Shown piece after piece: positions 17,405 to 26,352 of a DNA stretch of 64,000 nt. Below the pieces are notes generated by a model. It saw nothing but the letters and a program-made list of their open reading frames with translations. It was not told the DNA's origin and searched no databases. The DNA is from Methylomonas sp. UP202 (lineage in GTDB: Bacteria > Pseudomonadota > Gammaproteobacteria > Methylococcales > Methylomonadaceae). The position numbers were made by a program, and so were the translations under genes. Position 1 is the stretch's first letter. Each line of letters opens with the position of its first letter. The DNA lies in assembly GCF_029910655.1 (NCBI RefSeq), contig NZ_CP123897.1, positions 3,399,547 through 3,463,546 of the forward strand, given 5' to 3'.

Positions 17405-17803
17405 TCATTCGGCAAACTCGTACACCTTGTATTTGTCGACCAAGGGGCGCAATTGCTGTTGCGCGACAGCCTGGTAGTCAGGGTTTTTCAAGAAGGCTTC
17501 CAATGCATTGGGATCGGCGAAAGTCGCCGAAACCGCCACGTCGTACCCCTTATCCAGCGCGGTGCTGGCCCGCTCGCGGCGAACTTCCAGCGGCGTTCCT
17601 AGCCGATAACTCAGTACGCCGGGGAGATGCTCCAATGGCCGGCTCAGCTCGATATATTGACGGCGCGCCGCCGGATCGCCCGCCTGCTTCAACCACACCA
17701 GCGCGACGTGATGAACCGAACCGCCGCTCGGGGCAATTGGGTCCGGCGTCAACATGTGACAAGCACCGAGCACCACCGGCAATAAGCAATACACTCTAGT
17801 CAT
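17405..17803 (-). CDS. Dabb-domain (stress-responsive A/B barrel) lipoprotein
   Basis: A 132-residue protein with a lipoprotein signal: MTRVYCLLPVVLGACHM, lipobox LGAC with Cys15 as the lipidation site. The rest is a Dabb-type ferredoxin-like alpha+beta barrel: VHHVALVWLKQAGDP, YRLGTPLEV, DVAVSATFADPNALEAFLKN and the final LVDKYKVYEF. The start is set at 17803 by the lipobox; the longer frame adds 45 residues without a signal. Dabb proteins are usually cytosolic, so a lipid-anchored one is uncommon. Function is unknown. Confidence 0.75.
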   Translation of the reverse strand: MTRVYCLLPVVLGACHMLTPDPIAPSGGSVHHVALVWLKQAGDPAARRQYIELSRPLEHLPGVLSYRLGTPLEVRRERASTALDKGYDVAVSATFADPNALEAFLKNPDYQAVAQQQLRPLVDKYKVYEFAE

Positions 17804-18247
17804 CGATTTCTCAAAGTTCGGGGCGATCCGCCCAAGGTTTGTCATAACCTGCGGTCTTGAACACCGTTGTTTTAACAATCGCCGAAAAATATCGGGCAAG
17901 CGCGCGGACGGCGACGTAAGGCCTCTGCCGCAACGCATAGCGCGCTACTGCATTGACTTGAAATCCCCGTCGCAACGAAATCGGTACGGTCGTCTGGATC
18001 TACCCGACGATGGTAGCGGGCCGAACACCGTAGCGTCAAGCCATGCCGCCCCGGCCTCGCCAACGGCCCGCTCAAACGTGACACGGAGCGCCGACGCATC
18101 CAGTTTGCGCGAGTTTTCCGCTGTATCGGCGCCCGAGAATTTTTCCGGCACCCGACGACAAGTCTCGAACGAGGGTTATACTAACTCGCGGCATAAGCAC
18201 CGCTTGCTCGCCGCTTCCACCATAAAAAATAACGATCAGGGATAACG
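17804..18247. other. Intergenic region between divergent genes
   Basis: About 440 bases between the Dabb lipoprotein gene and the Aer-like receptor gene. Several short overlapping ORFs exist on both strands. The best is on the minus strand at 17945-18151 (68 codons with genome-like third positions), but it has no recognisable motif, no clear ribosome site and is not called. TATACT at about 18178-18183 could be a -10 element for the receptor gene. Confidence 0.4.
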
Positions 18248-19828
18248 ATGAAAAAAAATCTTCCGATTACCCAACGAGAGATCGAGTACAGCGCCCAAAT
18301 CACCATCACCTCGGCCACCGACACCGCCGGCCGGATCGGTTACATCAACCACGATTTTATTAAAATCAGCGGTTTTAGCGAAAGCGAACTACTCGGGGAA
18401 AGCCACAACATCGTCCGCCACCCCGACATGCCGCCGGCGGCGTTCGCCGATTTATGGCAAACCATCAAAAGCGGTAAGCCGTGGATGGGCATCGTCAAGA
18501 ATCGCTGTAAAAACGGCGACCACTACTGGGTGGACGCCTTCGTGACGCCGCGTTTCGACCAAGGTAAGATCATCGGCTACGAATCGGTGCGTGTTAAACC
18601 CGATCCCTCGACCGTAGCCCGCGCCAGGGAAATCTACGAAAACATGAACGCCGGCAAGGCGGACTCGGTGGGCCTCGGCCGACTCACGGTAACCGCGAAG
18701 CTAACGCTGGGCTGCGGTATGCCTCAGGCCGTGCTCGCCGGCATCCTGTACCTAAACGACCTGGTTAGTCCCGTCGTCGCGGCCGGCTTGACGCTGTCCG
18801 CGCTGGCGTTCGGCTACGCAGCCGCCGCGCTGATCTTGCAACCTTTAACTAGCGCCGCCGCCGAAGCGCGCGAAGTCATCGACAACCCGCTAACCCAACG
18901 CATCTACACCGCCGACGATGGTGAAATCGGTCAACTGCTGTTAGCGATCAAATTGCTGAAAGCCAAATCCCGAACCATCATCCGCCGTTTGATTCAAGCC
19001 ACGGAACCCTTGGCCGGCAAGGCCGATTCCACCCATCGCGCGGTTAGGCAAGTCAGCACCGCGATGGACCAGCAACTGCGGGAAATCGAACAAATTGCCT
19101 CGGCGATCCATCAAATGAGTGCCACGGTTAGCGAAGTAGCCCGTAGCGCCGCCAATGCCGCCGATGCCGCCAACAATGTCAGCCAAAAATCCCAGGCTTC
19201 GGTTGCGCGGGTCAACGACACGATAGGCATGATGGAAAGTCTGGCCGGCGCGGTCAATCAAGCCGAAGCGGTGATTCAGGTGCTCTCGACCCATAGCCAG
19301 AATATCGGCGGCGTGCTGGACGTGATTCAAGGCATCGCCGAACAAACCAATTTGTTGGCGCTGAACGCCGCGATCGAAGCCGCCCGAGCCGGCGATCAGG
19401 GCCGCGGTTTCGCGGTGGTCGCCGACGAAGTACGCACCTTGGCCGGCCGCACTCAAAAATCGACCGAACAAATTCATCGAATGATCAACGATCTGCGCGG
19501 CGGCACCGAAAACGCCGTCGCCGAAATGGCCAGGGTTCGGGAAATGGCGGCCGCCGGCTCCGAGCACGGCAAGAACTCCACCAGCCTACTCTACGAAACG
19601 CTGCAATCGGTCGGCTACATCAACGAAATGATCGTGCAGATCGCCAGCGCGGCCGAGCAACAGCACGTGGTCTCCGAAGGCATCGCCCGAACCGTCGAAG
19701 CCATCGGCAATTTGTCCCGGCAAACTAGCGAGCATGCGGCTCAAGCCAGCGAAGCGGCCGGCAGCGTTTCGGAATCCAGTCGCGAACTGGATTTGATGGT
19801 CGAACAATTCGACGACCAGCAACACTAA
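18248..19828 (+). CDS. PAS-containing methyl-accepting chemotaxis protein (Aer-like)
   Basis: A 526-residue chemoreceptor resembling the redox/energy sensor Aer. Residues 1-125 form an N-terminal cytosolic PAS domain with [37 protein letters not shown] and the W-containing [18 protein letters not shown], which in Aer binds FAD. Two close hydrophobic segments at about 155-200 form a membrane hairpin without a periplasmic domain, followed by a linker and the signalling domain with the conserved tip [24 protein letters not shown] precedes the start by eight bases. It should signal to CheA, possibly the one at 48-50 kb. Confidence 0.92.
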   Translation: MKKNLPITQREIEYSAQITITSATDTAGRIGYINHDFIKISGFSESELLGESHNIVRHPDMPPAAFADLWQTIKSGKPWMGIVKNRCKNGDHYWVDAFVTPRFDQGKIIGYESVRVKPDPSTVARAREIYENMNAGKADSVGLGRLTVTAKLTLGCGMPQAVLAGILYLNDLVSPVVAAGLTLSALAFGYAAAALILQPLTSAAAEAREVIDNPLTQRIYTADDGEIGQLLLAIKLLKAKSRTIIRRLIQATEPLAGKADSTHRAVRQVSTAMDQQLREIEQIASAIHQMSATVSEVARSAANAADAANNVSQKSQASVARVNDTIGMMESLAGAVNQAEAVIQVLSTHSQNIGGVLDVIQGIAEQTNLLALNAAIEAARAGDQGRGFAVVADEVRTLAGRTQKSTEQIHRMINDLRGGTENAVAEMARVREMAAAGSEHGKNSTSLLYETLQSVGYINEMIVQIASAAEQQHVVSEGIARTVEAIGNLSRQTSEHAAQASEAAGSVSESSRELDLMVEQFDDQQH

Positions 19829-19861
19829 GCCAGCCGCACTTGCCGGATGAAAATCTCGCGT

Positions 19862-20428
19862 TCAGTGGTCCTGCTTCCATTTGATGTTGCAGCCGACACT
19901 GGGAATTTGCCGGGCCTCGACCGGAAGACCATTCAACATCGCGTCAAGCGCGGCCCGCAAATCCGCGCCGGTCACCGGCTCGCCGTTTTTCGGTGTCGCC
20001 GCGTCCAGCCGGCCGCGATAAACGCAGGCCAAATCGGCGTCGAACAGATAAATGTCCGGCGTACAAGCCGCTTGATATGCCTTGGCGACTTGCTGGGTCT
20101 CGTCGTACAAATAGGCCGCGAACGGGTAGCCCCAGGCCGCCATCAGCTCGCGCATCTTGTCGGGCGCATCGTCCGGATAGGCGACAACGTCGTTGGCGCT
20201 GATCGCCAGCGTCGCGACGCCCCGGCTCGCGTAGTCGCCGGCAATCGCGATCAATTGGGCTTTGACGTGCAGCACGTAGGGGCAATGATTGCAGATAAAC
20301 AGAATCAACGTGCCTTGCTTACCGCGCAGGTCTTGCAAGCGATACGTCTTGCCGGTCACGGTATCCGGCAATTCGAAATCGGGCGCTATCGTGCCCAGCG
20401 GCATCATCGTGGATTGGGTGGCGGCCAT
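19862..20428 (-). CDS. Thioredoxin-fold redoxin protein
   Basis: A 188-residue AhpC/TSA- or redoxin-like protein. Features are APDFELPDTVTGKTY near the N-terminus, the strand LILFICNHCPYV with the active-site CNHC (a CxxC variant), SANDVVAYPDDAPDKM and the cis-Pro segment ACTPDIYLFD. No signal peptide is visible, so it is probably cytosolic. This group is usually annotated as thioredoxin family protein; role in peroxide or disulfide handling is inferred. It converges with the receptor gene and is divergent from the large kinase gene. Confidence 0.82.
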   Translation of the reverse strand: MAATQSTMMPLGTIAPDFELPDTVTGKTYRLQDLRGKQGTLILFICNHCPYVLHVKAQLIAIAGDYASRGVATLAISANDVVAYPDDAPDKMRELMAAWGYPFAAYLYDETQQVAKAYQAACTPDIYLFDADLACVYRGRLDAATPKNGEPVTGADLRAALDAMLNGLPVEARQIPSVGCNIKWKQDH

Positions 20429-20511
20429 CGCATGTCCTCTCGGTTACAAAATCCGAGACATTATAAGTTAAGCGCCGCGACTCGCTGCCGAAACCCATGA
20501 TCGGATAGGCC

Positions 20512-23500
20512 ATGAATGTCCACTCGAACCACCTTCCGCAACCGGACGCCTACGTACTGACAGAGAAACTCGGCGAAAGCTTGCAAGCTTCGGTCTACAA
20601 GGGTTACCACAAACACGTGCCCGAGTATCCGCTGGTCATCAAGTACCTGAAGTTGCTGTCGAGTTGGGAAGATCAATCCCGGCATTTGCGGCAAAAAATC
20701 GAACGTCTGAAGGTGTTGCACGACCCGCGTGTCAGCACGCCGCTGGCGCTGGAATCCGAGGAGGGCGAACAATTCATCGTCCAACCGTGGTTCGCCGGCC
20801 AAACCTTGAGCGACTGGGTGCAATCTCAAGGATCGCCGGGTCTCGACAGTTTTTTCGCGCTGGCCTGTCCGCTCGCCGACATCCTGCAAACCGTTCACGA
20901 CTGCGGCATCACGCACGGCGGCATCAAACCGCACAACATTCTGGTGCATGCGGGTACGCTGGGCTTGCGGCTGACCGATTTCATCACGCCGCTGGATATC
21001 CGCGATGTCAGTCATTTCATCTACGATCCGCAATTCGTTCGCCATACCTTGGCCTACACGTCGCCGGAACAAACCGGCCGCATCAACTACCGGGTCGATT
21101 TCGCCACCGATTTGTATTCGCTGGGCATCGTATTCTACGAATTGCTCGGCGGCCGGCCGCCGTTCGTCTCCGAAGACCCGTTGGAACTGATCCATTCCCA
21201 CCTGGCGGAGGAAGCCGAGTACCTACACGAACTCGACCCGAGCATACCGGAAACGCTGAGCGAGATCGTCGCCAAACTGACGGTCAAGCAACCGGAAAAA
21301 CGTTACCAAAGCGCCGCCGGACTGCTGGCGGACCTCAGGCGTTGTCAGAGCGAATACGGCCGGGACGGCGCGGTGTCTAATTTCGCGATCGGCCGCCACG
21401 ACCGCAGCCGTCGGGTGATATTCATCTCGAAAATGGTCGGACGGCAAACCGAATCCGAAACCATTCAACGCGAATACGACGAGGTGATGCGCGGTCGATT
21501 TCGATCGGTACTGATTTCCGGCCTGTCGGGTATCGGCAAAACCCGGCTGATTCAGGAACTGCAAAAACCCTTGGTAAAGAATCGCGGCTACTTCACGTCC
21601 GGAAAGTTCGATCAATACCAGAAAAACATTCCCTACAGTTCGCTGATCCAGGCCTTGCGCAACCTGATCCGCACCTTCCTGACCGAGAGCGACGCTCAGG
21701 TACGACAGTGGCGGGCCAGGATTTTAGAAGCGGTCGAACACCAAGGCGGCGTCATCGCCGAGGTGGTGCCGGAACTGAACTTCATCATCGGACCGCAACC
21801 CGAGCCGCCGGCGTTACCGCCGGTCGAGGCGCGCCAACGCTTTAACAATCTGTTCGACCGATTTTTAGCCTGTCTGGCCAGCGAGGACAATCCGCTGGTG
21901 CTTTTCATTGACGACCTGCAATGGTGCGACAGCGCGACTTTCGATTTTTTACAAAACCTGTTTGCCAACCATCGCGATCACCCATTTCTATTGTTGCTCG
22001 GCGCCTATCGGCACAACGAAGTCGACGCCGGCCACCCATTGACGAAATTGATCCGCCGGGTCGGCGAAGCCGAGGGCCCGCTGACCGAAATTCGCCTCGG
22101 CGCGTTGAGCGAGCCGGACTGCCACGATATGGTGGCCTACATTCTGGATTCGTCTCTGGAAGCCACCGCCCTTCTCGCTCGATTCATCGCCGGACTGACC
22201 GAGGGCAACCCGCTGTTCGTCAGCGAGAGTCTGGCCTGGCTATACAACGAAGGCCTACTCGGCATCGACGCCGATCGGCATTGGCTGTGGGACATGCAAC
22301 GCATCCGCGACACGCGGATGCCTGCCAACGTGGTCGAGCTATTCAGCGCCAAGGTCCGCAAGCTGCCCGAGCGGACCTTGCGTATCCTCGATTATTGCGC
22401 CTGCCTGGGCAATCGTTTCAGTGCCGACGAAATCGCCAAGGTATTGGAATTGCGCATCGAACCCTTGTTCGAGGACCTGAAGCCGGTACTGAGTCTTGGA
22501 TTAATGCTGGAAAACAAATCCGATCTGCAATTCGTCCACGACCGAGTACAAGAAGCGGTACTGCGTCAGGTCGATCCGGCCGCGCGCCGGGCGATTCATT
22601 GGCGCATCGGTCAGCGCCTGCTCGGTACAACCCCGGTCGGCGCAGAACTCGCGCACATGGATCATTTGTTCACCATCGCCGCGCACTTAAACCAGGGCAA
22701 ACCCAGCTCGCCCGACGACCGCACCCGCTATTGGCTGGCGGAAATCAATTTTCACGCCGGCAATAAAGCGCTGGATGCGCTGGCCGGCGAAGCCGCCAAC
22801 GAGTTCTTCGAAATGGCCCATCGTTATTTGCCGGGCGACTGCTGGACCCAGACCTACGAGTTGACCTTCCGAATTTACCAACGGCTGGCCAAAACCGACT
22901 TGATGCGGGGTCGTTACGATAGTTCGGAAGCCTTGCTCAACCAATTGATCGAACACGCGGTCAGCGATTTGGATAAGGCGGAAGCCCTGGCCGAACAGAC
23001 CACCTCGCTATCCTCGTTCGGCAATTTTCAACAGGCGATTGCAACCGCCAACCGCGGCCTGGCGTATTTCGGCAAATCGCTGCCCGCCGATGCCGACGAC
23101 GCTCGCCGTCAAATGGAAAGTTTGACGGCCGACATCGAAGCCCAAGGCGACGTCTGGAGCAAAATCGCCGCGATGCCGTTTACCCGGGAGCGCCGCAATA
23201 AAATCGAACTGGCCTTTTACGCCGAATTGATTCCGGATTTGTATATGTGCGGACTGGTGCCGCAACTCTACCTATCGGCCGCGCTGTCCACCCAGCATTG
23301 TTTGGGCGGCGGTATGGACGAGTCGGTGATCTACTCGTTTTCGATCATGGGATTGAATCTGGGCGAGCAAGGTCGCTTCGAGCAAGCCTTCCGTTACGAA
23401 GATCTGGCGCGCGACCTGTGCGCCAAATATCCGAATACCTTCGGCGCCACCCGCGGCATGAACGGCATCGTCTGGTGCAATATGCACAGCCGTTCGCACC

Positions 23501-25617
23501 CGGCCGACATCGTCGAGTACGCTCATCAAGCCATACAATGCGGTCGCAATTGCGGAGACCTGTATAACGCCGGGCTATCCTACGGTCCGCTGATGTGGAA
23601 CTTGCAAGCCCAAGGCAAGAATCTGCGCTGGATAGAGGAAGCCGCCGACGAATGCTTGCAATTCTCCCGCAAGAATCAACTGGCGTTCTCGGTCGGCTTG
23701 GCGGAAGCCGTTCTGGCGGGGTGGATCGCGCCGATGAAAGGCGGCAAGCCGATTGATATGACCGCCACACTGGCGGATTGGGACACCCATCGTTACGTCG
23801 CGGCCTCCGGCAGCTATTATGCGTTGCTCGGCTTCGCCCGTTATTTTCTCGGGGATTATGCCGGCGCGGCCCAGGCCTTGGACCAAGTGGAGCGCCACTT
23901 ACACGGCTTGACCGATAACGTGCTGAAACGCTTGTGGTATGTCTACCGACTGTTGAACCGTTTACGGCAAGCCGACGCGCCGCCCTGGTTGGAACTGGAA
24001 ACCGAAATCGCGCCGGTATTGGAACAGTTGGAAACTTGGGCCGGTCTGGGGCCGCTGTTGCAACCCTATCTGAGTTTTGCCAAGGCCGAAATTGCCCGGT
24101 TTCGCGGCGATGTCCGCGAGGCACGCAATCGGTATCTGGATACCGCCGCCGACTGCTTCCGCCAGCAATACGGGCTGTTGGCCGGCCATGTCTACGAAGC
24201 ATTGGCCGATTTGATCGCCGAACACGACTTAGGCGATGCCGAACTCTATTACGGCGAGGCTCGCCGTCACTACCGGCTGTGCCGGGCCGATCTTAAAAAC
24301 CAACAACTACAGGAGCGGCACCGCTACGTTCCCCCGGAAACGGGCGCCAGGATTGTCAAATCCGAATCGCCGAATTCAAAACTCCCTAACCTGGATATCG
24401 GCTACTTGATGAAATCCGCGCTGGCGCTGTCCGCCGAGATCGATTTACCGCTATTAATGCGCAAAATCATGACCGTCGTGCTCGAAAGCTCCGGCGCGCA
24501 GCACGGTTATCTGTTGATTCGCCAGCAGGACGAATGGGTAGTCGCCGCGGAGCAACATGTCGGTAAGAAGCGCGCGCCGCGCCAGGAGTACGCGCCCTTA
24601 CACAAAGTGCGCGGCATCTGCCGGGCCGTCGTCAATTACGTGACTCGCACTCACGAAAAAGTCGTGTTGCGCGACGCCGGCAGCGAAGGCGAGTTTCAAA
24701 CCGCGCCGGAGGTCGTCGCGCTGGGCTTGCGCTCCGTGTTGTGCTTGCCGGTCGTCAAACAAAACGAACTCGGCGCGGTGCTGTATCTGGAGAACCGCTT
24801 GGCCGACGGTGTGTTCACGTCGGAAAAAATCGCGATGACCGAATTACTGACCGCGCAAGCCGCCATCTCGCTGGAAAACGCCCGACTGGTCGAGCAAACT
24901 CGCCATGCCTACCACCAATTGCAAGATAATCAGGACCATATGCTGCAAATGGAAAAACTGTCCGCGCTCGGCACCCTGGTCGGCGGCGTGGCCCACGAAA
25001 TCAATAATCCGTTGATGGGCGTGATGAACTTCGTCGAATACGTGGCGGAACGTTGCGAAGACGCCAAGTCCCGCGAAGTGCTCGGCCAAGCTTTGCAACA
25101 AATTCAGCGGATCAAGGCCATCGTTTCCAACATGCTGATTTTCTTGCACAACCGTTCGGCGCAAACCGGGAGTTGCTCGCTTGCTGAAGTGTTGCAGCAA
25201 ACGCTAATGCTGCTCGAAGGCGAACTGCGCAAATTCGCGATCGCGGTGCATGTCGACTCGCCGGCCGACCTTCCGCCGATCGCTTGCACCGCCGAAACGC
25301 TACAGCAAATTTTGGTGAATTTGTTGATCAATGCGCGCGACGCACTCGCCGGCAGCGAGCATCCGCGCATCGATATCCAAGCGCGTAGCGCGGAAAAGAT
25401 GTTAGAGTTGACGATAACCGATAACGGCTCCGGTATCGCCGACGAAGTGCAAATCCGAATGTTCGACCCCTTTTTTACGACCAAGCCGCCGGGCCAGGGC
25501 ACCGGCCTCGGCTTGTCGGTAACGCGGCGGCTGATCCAGGACATCGGAGGCACTATCAGCGTCGAGAGCCGCTCTGGTGAAGGCTGTTGCATGCGGTTAA
25601 AATTTCCTCACTTTTAA
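20512..25617 (+). CDS. Hybrid Ser/Thr kinase-like / AAA ATPase / GAF / sensor histidine kinase
   Basis: A 1701-residue multidomain signalling protein. Order: protein-kinase-like domain (about 10-285); AAA/AfsR-type ATPase with P-loop GLSGIGKTR near 338 and LVLFIDDLQWCD; long helical TPR-like region (about 650-1270); GAF domain (about 1315-1465); histidine kinase with H-box GGVAHEINNPLMGVMN, N-box LLINARDAL, G1 DNGSGIADE, F-box FDPFFTTKPP and G2 GTGLGLS. The kinase-like domain lacks the catalytic Asp: HRD is HGG (ITHGGIKPHNIL) and DFG is DFI, so it may be a pseudokinase. Followed after 13 bases by a response regulator, the likely phosphotransfer partner. Confidence 0.93.
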   Translation: MNVHSNHLPQPDAYVLTEKLGESLQASVYKGYHKHVPEYPLVIKYLKLLSSWEDQSRHLRQKIERLKVLHDPRVSTPLALESEEGEQFIVQPWFAGQTLSDWVQSQGSPGLDSFFALACPLADILQTVHDCGITHGGIKPHNILVHAGTLGLRLTDFITPLDIRDVSHFIYDPQFVRHTLAYTSPEQTGRINYRVDFATDLYSLGIVFYELLGGRPPFVSEDPLELIHSHLAEEAEYLHELDPSIPETLSEIVAKLTVKQPEKRYQSAAGLLADLRRCQSEYGRDGAVSNFAIGRHDRSRRVIFISKMVGRQTESETIQREYDEVMRGRFRSVLISGLSGIGKTRLIQELQKPLVKNRGYFTSGKFDQYQKNIPYSSLIQALRNLIRTFLTESDAQVRQWRARILEAVEHQGGVIAEVVPELNFIIGPQPEPPALPPVEARQRFNNLFDRFLACLASEDNPLVLFIDDLQWCDSATFDFLQNLFANHRDHPFLLLLGAYRHNEVDAGHPLTKLIRRVGEAEGPLTEIRLGALSEPDCHDMVAYILDSSLEATALLARFIAGLTEGNPLFVSESLAWLYNEGLLGIDADRHWLWDMQRIRDTRMPANVVELFSAKVRKLPERTLRILDYCACLGNRFSADEIAKVLELRIEPLFEDLKPVLSLGLMLENKSDLQFVHDRVQEAVLRQVDPAARRAIHWRIGQRLLGTTPVGAELAHMDHLFTIAAHLNQGKPSSPDDRTRYWLAEINFHAGNKALDALAGEAANEFFEMAHRYLPGDCWTQTYELTFRIYQRLAKTDLMRGRYDSSEALLNQLIEHAVSDLDKAEALAEQTTSLSSFGNFQQAIATANRGLAYFGKSLPADADDARRQMESLTADIEAQGDVWSKIAAMPFTRERRNKIELAFYAELIPDLYMCGLVPQLYLSAALSTQHCLGGGMDESVIYSFSIMGLNLGEQGRFEQAFRYEDLARDLCAKYPNTFGATRGMNGIVWCNMHSRSHPADIVEYAHQAIQCGRNCGDLYNAGLSYGPLMWNLQAQGKNLRWIEEAADECLQFSRKNQLAFSVGLAEAVLAGWIAPMKGGKPIDMTATLADWDTHRYVAASGSYYALLGFARYFLGDYAGAAQALDQVERHLHGLTDNVLKRLWYVYRLLNRLRQADAPPWLELETEIAPVLEQLETWAGLGPLLQPYLSFAKAEIARFRGDVREARNRYLDTAADCFRQQYGLLAGHVYEALADLIAEHDLGDAELYYGEARRHYRLCRADLKNQQLQERHRYVPPETGARIVKSESPNSKLPNLDIGYLMKSALALSAEIDLPLLMRKIMTVVLESSGAQHGYLLIRQQDEWVVAAEQHVGKKRAPRQEYAPLHKVRGICRAVVNYVTRTHEKVVLRDAGSEGEFQTAPEVVALGLRSVLCLPVVKQNELGAVLYLENRLADGVFTSEKIAMTELLTAQAAISLENARLVEQTRHAYHQLQDNQDHMLQMEKLSALGTLVGGVAHEINNPLMGVMNFVEYVAERCEDAKSREVLGQALQQIQRIKAIVSNMLIFLHNRSAQTGSCSLAEVLQQTLMLLEGELRKFAIAVHVDSPADLPPIACTAETLQQILVNLLINARDALAGSEHPRIDIQARSAEKMLELTITDNGSGIADEVQIRMFDPFFTTKPPGQGTGLGLSVTRRLIQDIGGTISVESRSGEGCCMRLKFPHF

Positions 25618-25630
25618 CGCGGGACTAGCG

Positions 25631-26332
25631 ATGGTGAACAATATTTTAGTAATAGACGACGACCCTGCGGTACGGGGCGCCTTCAAATTGATCCTGGAAG
25701 ACGAAGGCTACAACGTACGCGAGGCCGAATGCGGAGAAGACGGTATCGCAATGGCGCAAAGCCTGCGCCCGGACTTAATCTTTCTGGACTTGCGGATGCC
25801 CGGCATCGACGGCGTGGAAACGCTACGGCGCCTGAAGGGTATGGACGACAGTTTGAACGTCTATCTGGTGACCGCTTTCGCCACCGAATTCATGGATCAG
25901 CTCAAGGCCGCCCACGACGAGGGTCTGCAATTCGAATTGGCCAGCAAACCGCTGTCGGCTTCGCAAATCAAGAACATCGCCCAGGTGGTCCGGATCGCCA
26001 AGGATCACGAAGCCCGCCGCGCTAACCACCATAAGCTAGTATTGACGCTGTACGTCGTGTCGCTGAATGCGGAAACCCGCCGCTTGGTCGAACAAATCAG
26101 CGCGGTGCTGACCGGTATCTACGAACCGGGCCACTGGGTGTTCGATGTCGTCGAAGTGCTAGGAATGCCGGAAAAAGCGCTGGAACAGGAGGTCTTCGCG
26201 ACGCCGATGCTGGTGCGCGATTTACCGAAACCGGTGTTGAAGTTGCTCGGCGACCTGTCGCGCATGTCGTCGGTGATGGCCGCGATTACTACCCAGACTC
26301 AAAGTACCGGCGCGCAAACCGTCATCGTCTAA
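25631..26332 (+). CDS. Response regulator with C-terminal KaiB domain
   Basis: A 233-residue two-domain protein. Residues 1-125 are a complete receiver domain: acidic DDD at 9-11, phospho-acceptor Asp53 in FLDLRMPG, Thr81 and Lys106. Residues about 135-219 match the circadian-clock protein KaiB: KLVLTLYVVSLNAETRRLVE, then FDVVEVLGMPEKA and the hallmark ATPMLVRDLPKPVLKLLGDL, which parallels the ATPTLAKVLPPPVRRIIGDL of cyanobacterial KaiB. A short polar tail follows. It sits between the hybrid kinase (13 bases upstream) and the GGDEF-EAL gene (20 bases downstream). The output would be a thioredoxin-like protein-binding module rather than a DNA-binding or enzymatic one. No kaiC or kaiA is in the window. 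Confidence 0.9.
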   Translation: MVNNILVIDDDPAVRGAFKLILEDEGYNVREAECGEDGIAMAQSLRPDLIFLDLRMPGIDGVETLRRLKGMDDSLNVYLVTAFATEFMDQLKAAHDEGLQFELASKPLSASQIKNIAQVVRIAKDHEARRANHHKLVLTLYVVSLNAETRRLVEQISAVLTGIYEPGHWVFDVVEVLGMPEKALEQEVFATPMLVRDLPKPVLKLLGDLSRMSSVMAAITTQTQSTGAQTVIV

Positions 26333-26352
26333 AACCGCTTTTACCGGACCCC

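Noticed and set aside
17945..18151. 68-codon minus-strand ORF with genome-like codon use
   Set aside because: GTG start without a clear ribosome site, no motif, overlapped by other equally long frames; evidence too weak for a gene call.
20512..26332. Idea of a complete Kai clock (kaiABC) in the window
   Set aside because: Only a KaiB-type domain fused to a receiver was found; no KaiC double P-loop ATPase or KaiA is encoded here. The AAA domain of the large kinase is of the AfsR/MalT-like type, not KaiC.
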